DNA from: Oscillatoria sp. SIO1A7
GTDB taxonomy: Bacteria > Cyanobacteriota > Cyanobacteriia > Cyanobacteriales > Laspinemataceae
NCBI GenBank assembly: GCA_010672965.1
Contig: JAAHFN010000002.1
Location: forward strand, 1-64,000
Direction of reading: 5' to 3'
Length of the DNA: 64,000 nt
Under the pieces are notes generated by a model, which was not told the origin of the DNA, made no database searches, and saw nothing but the letters and a program-made list of their open reading frames with translations. This document shows, piece after piece, positions 53,940-62,904 of the stretch; within the stretch, counting starts at the first letter, position 1, and each line of letters opens with the position of its first letter. The position numbers and the translations under genes are program-made.

Positions 53940-55781
53940 CTAAAAAATAGCAAACTTGCCTAAATGCTCCTGTCGCCACCGAGTATCGGCTTTGCGATCG
54001 CTTGGCACCTCCAAGACCCGAATGCCCCTAGCCGGCAAACTGCTTAACAGCTCCGTCAGTTCCGACCAAGACCCTATCCGTCTATGCTCCACGCCGTAAG
54101 TAGCGCAGAGTTGCCTAAAGTCAATATTCTGGGGCATCGCGAAAAATTCTTCAAAAGGAGGGTCAAACTGCGATACGGGCAACATTTCAAAAATACCGCC
54201 GCCATTATTATTAATTAAAACAATGGTGAGGTGACCTTTAAATTTATTCTTCAGTAAAAAGCCATTGGTATCGTGCAATAGAGCTAAGTCGCCGGTTAGC
54301 AGGACGCCGGGGCGATTCTCCCGCACGAGCGCTGGGCGAATGGGGCTAGCTATACCTAGAGCCGTAGATAAAGTACCGTCAATCCCATTCGCCCCTCGGT
54401 TGAAAAAAGGCCGAATGCGGCGATCGCCAATAGCCCAGAAATATTCGACATCCCGCACGGGCATACTGTTGGCAATAAACAATGGCGTTTCTGGGGGCAG
54501 AACTCGGGAAAGCAACCAAGCCACTTTCGGCTCGATTATCTCCTCAATATCTGCCATTGTTCGGTTAATAGCTTCTCCTACTTTTTCTTGAGCATTGCAC
54601 CATGATTCCAGGAATGGCTTGTGGGGTGTGGGGTGTAGGGTGTGGGGTGTGGGGTATGAGGTAAATACCAACTGTTCTATAGATAGCCATAAATGAGTGG
54701 TTTGGCCGTGGAGAGGGTCGAGATTGTGGTGGCAGGAGTCGATCGCCCAGCGACGGGGTTGCTTGGCATCCAACCATTCTCGCAATTTTTTGCTAGTAGG
54801 CAACTGCCCAATCTGAATCGCCATTGTCGGCGTCAGGTCTTCGGCTAGTTCCGAGTTGCGCAGAATCGAGTCATAAGTGGAAATCAAATAAGGATTGAGA
54901 TAGCCATAGTTGCGCAGGGGAGAAAGACCCTCCGCAAGAACTGGCCAGCCTAGGGTTTGGGAAAGATTGGCGATCGCCCGACAATATAGCTCCGGCTCCC
55001 CTGGCTGTGCCGGTCCAGCGATAATAATCCCTCGCTCGCATTGCTGCCATTCTTGGATTGCCGAGCTGGCATTTTGGCCTATTATCCCAATTGGCTCTTT
55101 ATGGGGAGAGATGGGGGAGATGGGGAGGGTGGGGAGGGGTGGGGGAGATTCCAAGCCAGCGAAGAATTGCTCTACTAAAATGCGCTTGTTGTTCGCGTTT
55201 GCTTCTTGCTCGGAAGAAAAGCCCGCTTCAGGCAAAGGTGGCAGGGGGTCGCGGAAAGGACAATTCAGATGTACTGCCCCGGCAACGGGAAACAGAGCTA
55301 GTTCCCAGGCGCGAACTATGGTTTGCCGCAAATAGCGCAGCATTGTAATTTCTAGAGATGGAGTAGCCAGTTCCGTTTGCCAGTTCGGATAATGGCCGTA
55401 TAATTTCACTTGGTCTATAGCCTGTCCTCCCGGGCAATCCCGCAATTCTGGCGGCCTATCTGCGGTTAATATTAATAGAGGAACTCGACTTTCTCGCGCT
55501 TCGACGATCGCCGGGTAGAAATTGGCTCCAGCAGTTCCCGAAGTGCAGGCGATCGCCACGGGCAAGCCAGTTTGTCGGGCAATTCCCAGAGCAAAAAAGG
55601 CAGCAGAACGCTCGTCGAGAATAGGAATCGCTTCTATTTCCGGGTGGCTGGCAAAGGCAAATGTTAGGGGCGTCGAGCGCGACCCCGGACAGACAACTGC
55701 TGCGCTTAAACCGAGGCGCTGCAAAGTTGTCGCGATAATGGACGCCCAGACAGTATTGGTGTTACGAAAATCAATAGACAT
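53940..55781 (-). CDS. menD: SEPHCHC synthase (MenD)
   Basis: The start is the ATG ending at 55781 (MSIDFRNTNTVWASIIATTL). The 613-residue product is a ThDP-dependent enzyme that joins 2-oxoglutarate and isochorismate. Family landmarks: CPGSRSTPLTFAFASH, ILDERSAAFFALGIARQTG, CTSGTAGANFYPAIVEA, NRGANGIDGTLSTALGIA, and TGDLALLHD with LINNNGGGIFEML (ThDP/Mg-binding). In cyanobacteria this step belongs to phylloquinone (photosystem I) synthesis. An in-frame satellite insertion (SYPTPHTLHPTPHKP, about residues 374-388) lies in a loop region. menF follows upstream on the same strand but 600 nt apart. Confidence 0.93.
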   Translation of the reverse strand: MSIDFRNTNTVWASIIATTLQRLGLSAAVVCPGSRSTPLTFAFASHPEIEAIPILDERSAAFFALGIARQTGLPVAIACTSGTAGANFYPAIVEARESRVPLLILTADRPPELRDCPGGQAIDQVKLYGHYPNWQTELATPSLEITMLRYLRQTIVRAWELALFPVAGAVHLNCPFRDPLPPLPEAGFSSEQEANANNKRILVEQFFAGLESPPPLPTLPISPISPHKEPIGIIGQNASSAIQEWQQCERGIIIAGPAQPGEPELYCRAIANLSQTLGWPVLAEGLSPLRNYGYLNPYLISTYDSILRNSELAEDLTPTMAIQIGQLPTSKKLREWLDAKQPRRWAIDSCHHNLDPLHGQTTHLWLSIEQLVFTSYPTPHTLHPTPHKPFLESWCNAQEKVGEAINRTMADIEEIIEPKVAWLLSRVLPPETPLFIANSMPVRDVEYFWAIGDRRIRPFFNRGANGIDGTLSTALGIASPIRPALVRENRPGVLLTGDLALLHDTNGFLLKNKFKGHLTIVLINNNGGGIFEMLPVSQFDPPFEEFFAMPQNIDFRQLCATYGVEHRRIGSWSELTELLSSLPARGIRVLEVPSDRKADTRWRQEHLGKFAIF

Positions 55782-56197
55782 TATTGACAAGCGATCGCGT
55801 ACCGAGTTCTATAACAATTTGAGAAGGTCTCCAACGATAGTATCAAGCTGTGGGGGCAGAAACTTGGGTTTTTCCAAAAACCGGGTTTCTTTGGTCTTCT
55901 TTGCTCTCCAACGATGGGATCGATCTTTGGCTCAGAAACCCGGTTTTTTGGACAATACCCTCGCCATTTTCTCGGGTGTTAATAAGGTGTAGGGGCGATA
56001 GCATTCCCGAGATAATGCTCTCTTCGCAAAAATCTATTGCGTTGGAATGCTTCGCCCTGGGTTGTCTCAGGGATGCATAGGCGTCTGGGGGGATGCAATA
56101 TCCCAAGATAATAACTTTACCATAAGATCAAAGATTGTCGCTCGGGATGCTGTCGCCCCTACATCCCCTACATCCCCCTACCAGGGAGTTTTTCAGA
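55782..56197. other. gene-free spacer with element arms
   Basis: CCGGGTTTCTTTGGTCTTCT-type and AACCCGGTTTTTTGG repeats alternate with GGGGCGATAGCATTCCCG / GGAATGCTTCGCC arms (55993-56060) and CGGGATGCTGTCGCCCC (56140). No gene. Confidence 0.55.
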
Positions 56198-56336
56198 TAT
56201 AGCGTTTCTCAAATAAGTGTAATAAACGATAGGGTAGGGGCGACAGCATCCCCCTTGACCATTTTTGCTGTATAACGGAAATTTCGGTATTGGGATGCTT
56301 CGCCCAGAAACCTTACATCAATTTGAGAACCGCTAT
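56198..56336. mobile_element. family A MITE
   Basis: Termini TATAGCGTTTCTCAAATAAG and TCAATTTGAGAACCGCTATA; inverted orientation relative to 5266. It sits just downstream of menF. Confidence 0.85.
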
Positions 56337-56387
56337 AGGCGTTGGTATTGTTGGAAAAACCGGGTTTGTTTGGTTTCTTTGGTTTCT

Positions 56388-57851
56388 TTAAACTAATGCT
56401 TCGAGTAGAGTATTGAGTTTGAGTTTAACTTCTGCCAATTCTTTGTCGGCATTGGAACCGGCAACGATACCAGCTCCGGCATAGAATCGGGCGCGATCGC
56501 CTTCGATTAAGGCAGAGCGAATCCCCACGATAAATTCGCCATTCCCTTGATAGTCTATCCAGCCCAAAGGTGCCGCATAGAGGCAGCGGTCAAAAGCTTC
56601 ATAGCGGCGAATTTCTTGGCAAGCAATATCTCTGGGTAAGCCCGCAACTGCTGGAGTGGGATGGAGCGCGGCTATAATTTCTAAGGGATGGATGCTGGCA
56701 GGTACTTCAGCTCTAATTGGAGTCCACAAATGTTGGATATTGGAGAGTTGCATCAGGCGTACCATCGGAGCTATTTGGGGTGTCAGCCCTAGCTTTGCGA
56801 GGCGATCGCTAATAAAATCTACCACCACTTGATGTTCGTGTTTTTCCTTTTCACTATCTAGGAGAGCATTTGCCAAAACAGCATCCTCCCTTGGGCTATA
56901 GCCCCTCGGTGCCGAACCGGCCAGAGCGTCGGTTTCCAACTGATGGTTGCGAATGCCAAGCAACCGTTCTGGACTGGCTCCCATAAAATGCTTGCCCTTT
57001 CCATTGTTAGCAGCAAAAATATAGCAATCGGGATAAATACGACGGAGATTATTTAAAGAGCTAATAATATTAAAAGCTTGAGGCGAACTGACATCAACTG
57101 CATGAGCCAGGACAATTTTACTGAGCCGACTGGCTTGAATGGACTGCAAAGCCGAGTTGACTGCCATTTTAAAATCGTCGGGATTGACGATATGCCGCTT
57201 CTTTAATACCCTGCCATTGCCCGAGTAAACAAGGGGCGAGCGATACTTAGCCAACTTAATTCCCTCGACTTTCTGCCAAAGCCCTAGGGCTAATTGTTCT
57301 GGGTTATCGCGATAATGAACGGGAACATTAGCTACTAAAACGCAGCTTTTCGCCAAGCGAGCCACCTGCCAGCGGGGCAGAAAGAGCGTCGCAGCAGGAA
57401 AGGCCGAGTTTGGCGGGCATTCCTCGAAAAAGGTGAAGCTGGCAAAAAAGTGAGGTCCAGAAAAGGGAAGGTCAAGGGCACCAGCAGTAATGATGTTGTT
57501 TTGGCAGGATTCCAGAAAATCGCCGGCATTTGCGAATCGCTGCTTTCCTTCTCCCGTGAAAGTTATAGCTGCATCGATCGCGGCGATCGCAAAGTTCCCG
57601 TCCAGGAAAACCGCTCCCGGCACAGAAGCTTTGCCCTTTCCTTTACCCCCATTCTCAAAATAAAAACTCAGTTGCGAAGGTTTGGCTATGGCATCAAGCA
57701 CCGCTAGAGGGTCAACCGCAGGGATTTCCAGGGAAATACTAGCAATTTGGCTGCAGCCTTTCTCAACCGATACCTGCTGACAAGCCGCCAGAAACCTAGC
57801 GAGTTCCTGGCGGTCTTGTAATAGATTGAGATCGGTCGATACAACGGGCAT
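56388..57851 (-). CDS. menF: isochorismate synthase (MenF)
   Basis: The ATG ending at 57851 (MPVVSTDLNLLQDRQELARF) is preferred over an upstream TTG. The 487-residue product is of the chorismate-binding family: FMGASPERLLGIRNHQLETD, ALAGSAPRGYSPREDAVLAN, SEKEKHEHQVVVDFISDRL, LHPTPAVAGLPRDIACQEI and FIVGIRSALIEGDRARFYAG. It converts chorismate to isochorismate with Mg2+, feeding MenD. It is divergent from the menA-menH-menC-menE group across about 900 nt that contains a toxin-antitoxin pair. Confidence 0.93.
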   Translation of the reverse strand: MPVVSTDLNLLQDRQELARFLAACQQVSVEKGCSQIASISLEIPAVDPLAVLDAIAKPSQLSFYFENGGKGKGKASVPGAVFLDGNFAIAAIDAAITFTGEGKQRFANAGDFLESCQNNIITAGALDLPFSGPHFFASFTFFEECPPNSAFPAATLFLPRWQVARLAKSCVLVANVPVHYRDNPEQLALGLWQKVEGIKLAKYRSPLVYSGNGRVLKKRHIVNPDDFKMAVNSALQSIQASRLSKIVLAHAVDVSSPQAFNIISSLNNLRRIYPDCYIFAANNGKGKHFMGASPERLLGIRNHQLETDALAGSAPRGYSPREDAVLANALLDSEKEKHEHQVVVDFISDRLAKLGLTPQIAPMVRLMQLSNIQHLWTPIRAEVPASIHPLEIIAALHPTPAVAGLPRDIACQEIRRYEAFDRCLYAAPLGWIDYQGNGEFIVGIRSALIEGDRARFYAGAGIVAGSNADKELAEVKLKLNTLLEALV

Positions 57852-58143
57852 CGAAGGCACTCTGGCAGATTTTGGTAGTAGCAAGACGTTTCCTCTCTAG
57901 TTTTGGCCCCCTGGTTTTGGCTCCCTGGTTTCGGGCATGGCATTCTTGGCTGGGTAGGGCCGTTATGCCCCCTTCCTTGCTTTATTGTGGCATAGCTTGG
58001 GAAGAGCAGCGCGATTCTGCTGCAAAGAGCCTTTCTTCGCGATCGCAGGCTATGCTACAGGGTATTGCCCCTACATTGTACGACTCACTTAGACACGCTA
58101 TAATTAATTGATTTAGAGCGCTCGTATTATAAAAGTTCGCAAT
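57852..58143. promoter_or_regulatory. divergent spacer between menF and parD
   Basis: GGTTTTGGCTCCCTGGTTTC repeats lie near menF. An AT-rich GTTCGCAATATG start region precedes parD. A CTATAATTAATTGATTTAGA stretch (58098-58117) could hold a -10 element for the toxin-antitoxin operon. Confidence 0.3.
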
Positions 58144-58413
58144 ATGAATATCGCCTTAAATCCAGAACAAATGGAATTTGTCCAGTCCAAAATTGCAGCG
58201 GGAGAGTACCAAACGCCGGAACAAGTAATAGCAGTGGCTTTGGGCTTGCTGCAAAAAATTCAGTCTGAGAAAACCCTCGCTCGCTTGGCCGAGCTACAAA
58301 AGCTTATCGATGTCGGAACCGAGCAAATCCAGCAAGGGCGAGTTAGGGATGGTGAGGAAGTGTTCGAGAATCTCCACCAGCGTTTAACTCAGGAGTTTGG
58401 TTTAGCGGAATGA
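58144..58413 (+). CDS. parD: ParD-like antitoxin
   Basis: The 89-residue product begins MNIALNPEQMEFVQSKIAAG, the ribbon-helix-helix N-terminus of ParD antitoxins, then EYQTPEQVIAVALGLLQKI. An acidic C-terminal tail that would wrap the toxin follows (DGEEVFENLHQRLTQEFG). It would repress its own promoter. It overlaps the next frame by ATGA, the usual type II arrangement. The partner toxin is frameshifted (see next entry). Confidence 0.82.
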   Translation: MNIALNPEQMEFVQSKIAAGEYQTPEQVIAVALGLLQKIQSEKTLARLAELQKLIDVGTEQIQQGRVRDGEEVFENLHQRLTQEFGLAE

Positions 58414-58698
58414 GCAATTATTCTTTCTCAGAGGAGGCTGTTCGGGATTTAGACGAAATTTGCAACAATCTTGCTCGTATTAATGTTAAAGCTGAAGCGC
58501 GAGCTATTCGAGGCAATTCGTCAAAAATGCCGCCTAGTTGCAGGATTTCCTAACATGGGCAAAAGCTACAACAGCTTGAAAACCGGGCTGCGTGGCTTTA
58601 TCGTCAAGGATTACATTATTTTCTATTATCCCAGGCCGGATGGCATAGGCGTTGCCAGAATAGCCAGCGGCTATCGAGATTTGGATGTCTTGTTTTAG
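58410..58698 (+). pseudogene. parE: ParE/RelE-type toxin, frameshifted
   Basis: The ATGA overlap at 58410 opens MSNYSFSEEAVRDLDEICNN, LARINVKAE; after that the frame goes astray (ARAIRGNSSKMPPSCRIS, stop). The true toxin sequence continues in another frame: ELFEAIRQKCRLVAGFPNMG, KSYNSLKTGLRGFIVKDYII, FYYPRPDGIGVARIASGYRD, LDVLF. A single-base loss (or gain of two) near 58495 explains it. Either the toxin is dead while the antitoxin survives, or a sequencing error is present. Confidence 0.78.
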
Positions 58699-58768
58699 CA
58701 GATAATTTATCCCTCCTCCCTCATGGTAAAATCCATGAGGCTCCTAGAAGTGACAAAACTGAGGCTGG

Positions 58769-59665
58769 ATGACTATTGGGACAATACAAGAATCAAACCC
58801 CAAGCTTTGGCTGGCCGCCATTAAGCCCCCCATGTACAGCGTTGCCATTATGCCCATTTGGGCAGGAACCGCTGTCGCTTTTTTTGAAACCGATGCCATA
58901 GATTGGTGGATATTTTCGACTTTCGTTAGCTCTGCTATTTTAATTCTGGCTTGGGAGAACATCAGTAACGACGTATTCGACTCCGAAACGGGAATCGATA
59001 AAAATAAAGCTCATTCCCTAGTGAACCTGACGGGGAATAAGTCTTTAATTTTCTGGCTGGGGAACCTGTGCTTGTCTCTGGGTATCCTGGGAATCCTCGC
59101 CATAAGCTGGTGGCAGCAAGACTTGACCGTACTCGGGTTAATTGTCCTGTGCTGCGCCCTCGGCTACGCTTACCAGGGACCGCCCTTTCGCCTGGGCTAC
59201 CAAGGATTGGGGGAAATTCTCTGCTTTTTTGCTTTTGGCCCGTTGGGGGTATCTGCTGCATATTACAGTCAAACCCAGAGTTGGTCGATATCGACCCTCG
59301 GGACTGCGACGGTTGTGGGCATTGCCACTACCTTAATTCTGTTTTGCTCCCATTTCCACCAAGTAGAGGACGACTTGGCAGCAGGCAAGCGATCGCCTAT
59401 AGTTCGCCTCGGCACGGAAACCGGGGCCAAACTTTTGCCCTGGTTCTGCGGCAGCATCTTCGCCACCATAGTCGTATTTGTTATAGCTGGCTTTTTCCCC
59501 CCAGCTACCTTACTCGGCCTGGTCGGCTTGCCCTTTGCAATCCAGCTTTGCCGCCTTGTAGGCGCTAATCACGACCAACCCGAGCTGATTAGCAACTGCA
59601 AATTCATCGCTGTTAGACTCCATTTCTGTAGCTGCCTCTTTTTGGGCGTGGGATTTTTATTTTAA
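58769..59665 (+). CDS. menA: 1,4-dihydroxy-2-naphthoate phytyltransferase (MenA)
   Basis: The 298-residue product is a UbiA-superfamily membrane enzyme with about eight TMs. The first Asp-rich prenyl-diphosphate motif is NDVFDSETGIDKNKAH; a second is VEDDLAAGKRSPIVR. It attaches the phytyl chain to DHNA in phylloquinone synthesis. The ATG at 58769 (MTIGTIQESNPKLWLAAIKP) fits family length. It is the first of the plus-strand men genes, followed by menH after a satellite spacer. Confidence 0.92.
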   Translation: MTIGTIQESNPKLWLAAIKPPMYSVAIMPIWAGTAVAFFETDAIDWWIFSTFVSSAILILAWENISNDVFDSETGIDKNKAHSLVNLTGNKSLIFWLGNLCLSLGILGILAISWWQQDLTVLGLIVLCCALGYAYQGPPFRLGYQGLGEILCFFAFGPLGVSAAYYSQTQSWSISTLGTATVVGIATTLILFCSHFHQVEDDLAAGKRSPIVRLGTETGAKLLPWFCGSIFATIVVFVIAGFFPPATLLGLVGLPFAIQLCRLVGANHDQPELISNCKFIAVRLHFCSCLFLGVGFLF

Positions 59666-60052
59666 AATTGAAAATTGGGCATGGGGCATGGGGCATTGGG
59701 CATTGGGACGGGTGTAGGGTGTAGGGTGTAGGGAAAAGAAATAAATACCCCTAAGCCCTAATTCTGGGCATTGGGGATGGGGCATTGGGCAAGTTTTAAG
59801 TTATTGGCTTGAGGTTTAAGCTTGAAATTCAGGACTACAAAATGTAGGGTGCGCATTGCGCACCAAAGCCTATACACCAACTTAGAACTGACGATTTGCG
59901 TAACTCCTAAAACTTTTATTGTTGACCTGATTTATTGGTAATTTTAAAATTTGAAATTTAACTCTTTACCAATTCCCAATTCCCAAGCAAGAAGCAGTCA
60001 GCTTTTAGCAGTCAGCTCTATTGCTGAGAGCTGACTGCTAAAAGCTATGAAT
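59666..60052. other. satellite spacer between menA and menH
   Basis: GCATGGGGCATTGGGCATTG and GTGTAGGGTGTAGGGTGTAG arrays, GGTGCGCATTGCGCACC palindrome (59849-59865), and a CTGACTGCTAAAAGCT inverted pair at 59997-60045. No gene. Confidence 0.6.
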
Positions 60053-60105
60053 GCCCAATGCCCAATGCCCAATGCCCAATGCCCAATGCCCAATGCCCAA
60101 TGCCC
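60053..60105. repeat. (AATGCCC)8 array running into the menH start codon
   Basis: Eight AATGCCC heptamers end at the ATG used by menH. Because each unit contains ATG, three frames open within the array; only the one starting at 60100 (or every third heptamer before it) is in frame with menH. Confidence 0.9.
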
Positions 60106-60879
60106 TTATATTATTCCCTTAATGGCAGCAAAACCCAGCCGGTTCTCTTGTTATTGCATGGCTTTATGGGCAATAGCAATGATTATCGAGAAGTAATTCC
60201 CCAGTTGTCGGCCAAATTTTGCTGTCTGGCGGTTGACCTCCCCGGACACGGACAAACCAAAATTGCCGGTGAGGACGATCGCTACTCCATGCCCAATACG
60301 GCTCGGGCATTGATTAGCTTACTAGACGAACTAGAAATAGAGCGCTGTTTTTTAGCTGCCTATTCTATGGGCGGGCGCTTGGCATTGTATCTGTTGCTTC
60401 ATTTTCCAGAGCGATTTGAGAAAGCGGTACTGGAGTCCGCGTCGCCGGGATTGAAGACAGCCGCCGAGCGGGAGCTACGTCGCCAGCGCGATCGCCAACT
60501 GGCCGAGAAACTAGAAACCGGCGATTTCCAGGAATTTTTACTCAACTGGTATCGCCAGCCCCTATTCCAATCTTCCGCAGCGCGCCCGGACTTCGAGGAG
60601 CTAATCGCCCGTCGCTTGGAGAACAATCCCCACTTATTGGCGAAATCTCTCCGCAATATGGGAACTGGGAACCAGCCCTCTCTCTGGGAAAAACTGGCAG
60701 ACAATAAAGTACCCTTGCTATTGCTAGTGGGGGAAAAGGATGATAAGTTTAGAGCGATTAATACCGAGATGGCCGGCTTGTCGCCCCTAGCTCGGATGGC
60801 GATCGCTCCCAACACTGGACACAATATCCATTTTGAAAATCATACTTATTATGTCGAAATTTTGAATTTTGAATTTTGA
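60100..60879 (+). CDS. menH: SHCHC synthase (MenH), alpha/beta hydrolase
   Basis: I take the last ATG of the heptamer array (60100), giving MPLYYSLNGSKTQPVLLLLH. The 259-residue product has the oxyanion block LLHGFMGNSNDY and DLPGHGQT. The nucleophile elbow is AAYSMGGRLALYL, the acid is in LLVGEKDDKF, and the His is in NTGHNIHFEN. MenH eliminates pyruvate from SEPHCHC to give SHCHC, just after MenD. Both ends of the gene touch satellite DNA: AATGCCC repeats at the start, GAATTTT repeats from the stop codon on. The start codon is thus provided by the repeat. Confidence 0.85.
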   Translation: MPLYYSLNGSKTQPVLLLLHGFMGNSNDYREVIPQLSAKFCCLAVDLPGHGQTKIAGEDDRYSMPNTARALISLLDELEIERCFLAAYSMGGRLALYLLLHFPERFEKAVLESASPGLKTAAERELRRQRDRQLAEKLETGDFQEFLLNWYRQPLFQSSAARPDFEELIARRLENNPHLLAKSLRNMGTGNQPSLWEKLADNKVPLLLLVGEKDDKFRAINTEMAGLSPLARMAIAPNTGHNIHFENHTYYVEILNFEF

Positions 60880-60902
60880 ATTTTGAATTTTGAATTTTGA
60901 AT
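60863..60902. repeat. GAATTTT heptamer array after menH
   Basis: About five GAATTTT units begin inside the last codons of menH (NFEF, then stop) and continue to 60902. AACTCAAAAA-type and CCAAGTCAAAACTCTCAAGC repeats (two 43-bp units) fill 60935-61025 before menC. Confidence 0.85.
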
Positions 60903-61028
60903 TACAAACTATCCCAATTTCCAATTCACAATTCCCAATTTCCAAGTCAAAACTCTCAAGCTAAGAACTCAAAAATATCCCAACTTCCAAGTCAAAACTC
61001 TCAAGCTAAGAACTCAAAACTCCCAAAA

Positions 61029-62114
61029 ATGAACTACCAATTTGAATTTCATCCTTACCGACGCAAGTTCAAGCGTCCCTTACAAACCAATCACGGCACC
61101 TGGACTGTGCGAGAAGGGATTATCCTGCATCTGACCGACCCATCGGGTCGAGTCGGCTTGGGCGAAATTGCTCCAGTTAGCTGGTTGGGTTCGGAAACCT
61201 TCGAGGAAGCTCTGGAGTTTTGTCGCCAGCTTCCCCGCGAAATTTCCTCGGAAACCATTTTCTCGATTCCGCTTAATTTACCCGCCTGTCAGTTTGGCTT
61301 TGAGTCAGCATTGTCCTCCAATAAAAGTCTTTGGACATTAGACTTGGGAAAAGAGCTAAGCTATAGCGGCTTATTACCGCCAGGACGTAGCGCCTTGCTA
61401 TCTCGAAAAATTCTTTGGCACCAAGGATATCGCACTTTTAAATGGAAAATTGGCGTAGCGCCAATTGAAGAAGAATTGGAGATATTCGAGCAGCTCGTTA
61501 AGGCATTTCGCCAAGAAGCATCTCAAGAGGAAGGGACGAAACCGGGGAAACCGGCGTTGCTGCGATTAGATGCCAATGGCGGCCTCAATTATCCTCGGGA
61601 AGTCAATCTATGGCTGCAAGCTTGTGACGATGCTGGGGGAATTGTAGAATTTATCGAGCAACCTTTTCCAGTTTCTGTCGGAGCGAAGCCTTTAGCCGTC
61701 GGTGCTGCGGGTCGGGAGACAATAAGGTTTGGCAGAGTTAGCGCCGATCGCCAAAAAATCGATTTAGGCAGAAAGCGACTCTCCCCTAGAGGTGCAGAGC
61801 CTTTGCCATTAGAAGCTATGTTGGACTTGAGCGATCGCTATTCTACTCCCCTGGCTTTAGACGAAACCGTGGCAACCCTGACCCAACTCAAAGCCGCCTA
61901 CGACCGGGGCTGGCGCGGTATTTTTGTCATCAAACCCAGCATCGCCGGTTCCCCCTCCGAACTCCGCGAGATATGCCAGTCTCGCCAAATTGATGCAGTT
62001 TTTTCCTCAGTGTTTGAAACTGAAGTCGGCACCGAAGCGGCACTGAGGCTAGCTGCAGACTTAAAACCAAAACGCGCCGTGGGCTTTGGAGTTAGCCATT
62101 GGTTTGAAGATTAG
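61029..62114 (+). CDS. menC: o-succinylbenzoate synthase (MenC)
   Basis: The start is the ATG at 61029 (MNYQFEFHPYRRKFKRPLQT); the longer frame upstream is repeat DNA. The 361-residue product is an enolase-superfamily enzyme: the KxK pair in TFKWKIGVAP, metal ligands in LRLDANGG, the Glu of IVEFIEQPFP and ALDETVATL, and IKPSIAGSP. It dehydrates SHCHC to OSB. It has an extra segment of about 40 residues (VSVGAKPLAVGAAGRETIRF, GRVSADRQKIDLGRKRLSPR, ...) between the EQP motif and the ALDE motif. It is absent from the usual pattern, and its base composition suggests an in-frame insertion. Confidence 0.88.
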   Translation: MNYQFEFHPYRRKFKRPLQTNHGTWTVREGIILHLTDPSGRVGLGEIAPVSWLGSETFEEALEFCRQLPREISSETIFSIPLNLPACQFGFESALSSNKSLWTLDLGKELSYSGLLPPGRSALLSRKILWHQGYRTFKWKIGVAPIEEELEIFEQLVKAFRQEASQEEGTKPGKPALLRLDANGGLNYPREVNLWLQACDDAGGIVEFIEQPFPVSVGAKPLAVGAAGRETIRFGRVSADRQKIDLGRKRLSPRGAEPLPLEAMLDLSDRYSTPLALDETVATLTQLKAAYDRGWRGIFVIKPSIAGSPSELREICQSRQIDAVFSSVFETEVGTEAALRLAADLKPKRAVGFGVSHWFED

Positions 62115-62530
62115 GGCATTGGGCATTGGGCATCGGGCATCGGGCATTGGGAATCTTGAATTTTGAATTTTGAATTTTGAATTTTGAATTTTGAATTTTG
62201 AATTGGGCATTGGGCAGTCCCATCCCCTCCTGGGAGGGGCTAGGGGTGGGTTGGAAGGGTTGGGGGTGGGTGGCCGAAGGGCATCGGTAATTTTGAATTT
62301 TGAATTTTGAACAGGACTTACGCAAAATATCTATATCTAGCATTTGTAGGGGCAATCCCCCCCGTGGTTGCCCCTCCCCGTAGTGCCGTTGCGTAAGTCC
62401 TATTGAATTTTGAATTTTGAATTTTGAATTTTGACTTATTACCTTGAGACTTATTACCTTGAGACTTTTGACTTTGGCTCCTCAACAGGGCTCGGGAGAG
62501 CATTGGAGTTCGGCGTGCTGGCCAATTTGC
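62115..62530. repeat. satellite block with a family B MITE
   Basis: GGGCATT and GAATTTT heptamers (62117-62205, 62290-62310, 62402-62435) flank GGGGCTAGGGGTGGGTTGGA repeats. Gene-free to 62699; CGGGTTTTCC / GGAAAACCCG-type short repeats occupy 62575-62690. Confidence 0.85.
62311..62401. mobile_element. MITE family B inside a heptamer array
   Basis: ACAGGACTTACGCA and TGCGTAAGTCCTAT termini with TTTTGAA repeats on both sides. The interior GTAGGGGCAATCCCCCCCGT hairpin matches the one at 18913-19030. Confidence 0.8.
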
Positions 62531-62699
62531 CATAACAAGACAGTTATTTGAGAAATGCTATAGCCCAGAAACCCGGGTTTTCCAACAAGGCGGGCTTCTC
62601 ATATTTTCATATTTGAACAAACCTGGTTTCTATATAATAGAATAGGTACTCAGAAAGCCGGCTTGTTGAAGAAACAGGCTTCTCGAACAATACCGTAGG

Positions 62700-62870
62700 C
62701 TGTTTTGCGGCAAACGTTTGTGGTGGAGCTACAATCTGTTGGCCGGGGATCCAGTAATGGCGACCGAGGCTGTCAGATTAGGCTATACGACAGTGGAGCA
62801 AGTGCGGGAACTGCCCAAGCGTAAAAAATTTTTTGCATTTAATGTTGAAGTTCGAGCAACGCCGTGCTAA
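62700..62870 (+). pseudogene. C-terminal gene fragment next to the second structured RNA
   Basis: The frame reads LFCGKRLWWSYNLLAGDPVM, ATEAVRLGYTTVEQVRELPK, RKKFFAFNVEVRATPC, stop. It looks protein-like but has no start. The stop lies within the presumed promoter region of the RNA. I do not recognise the family. Confidence 0.4.
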
Positions 62871-62904
62871 TATAGTATTAACGCTCCGATAGAGGGGCAA
62901 AAAA

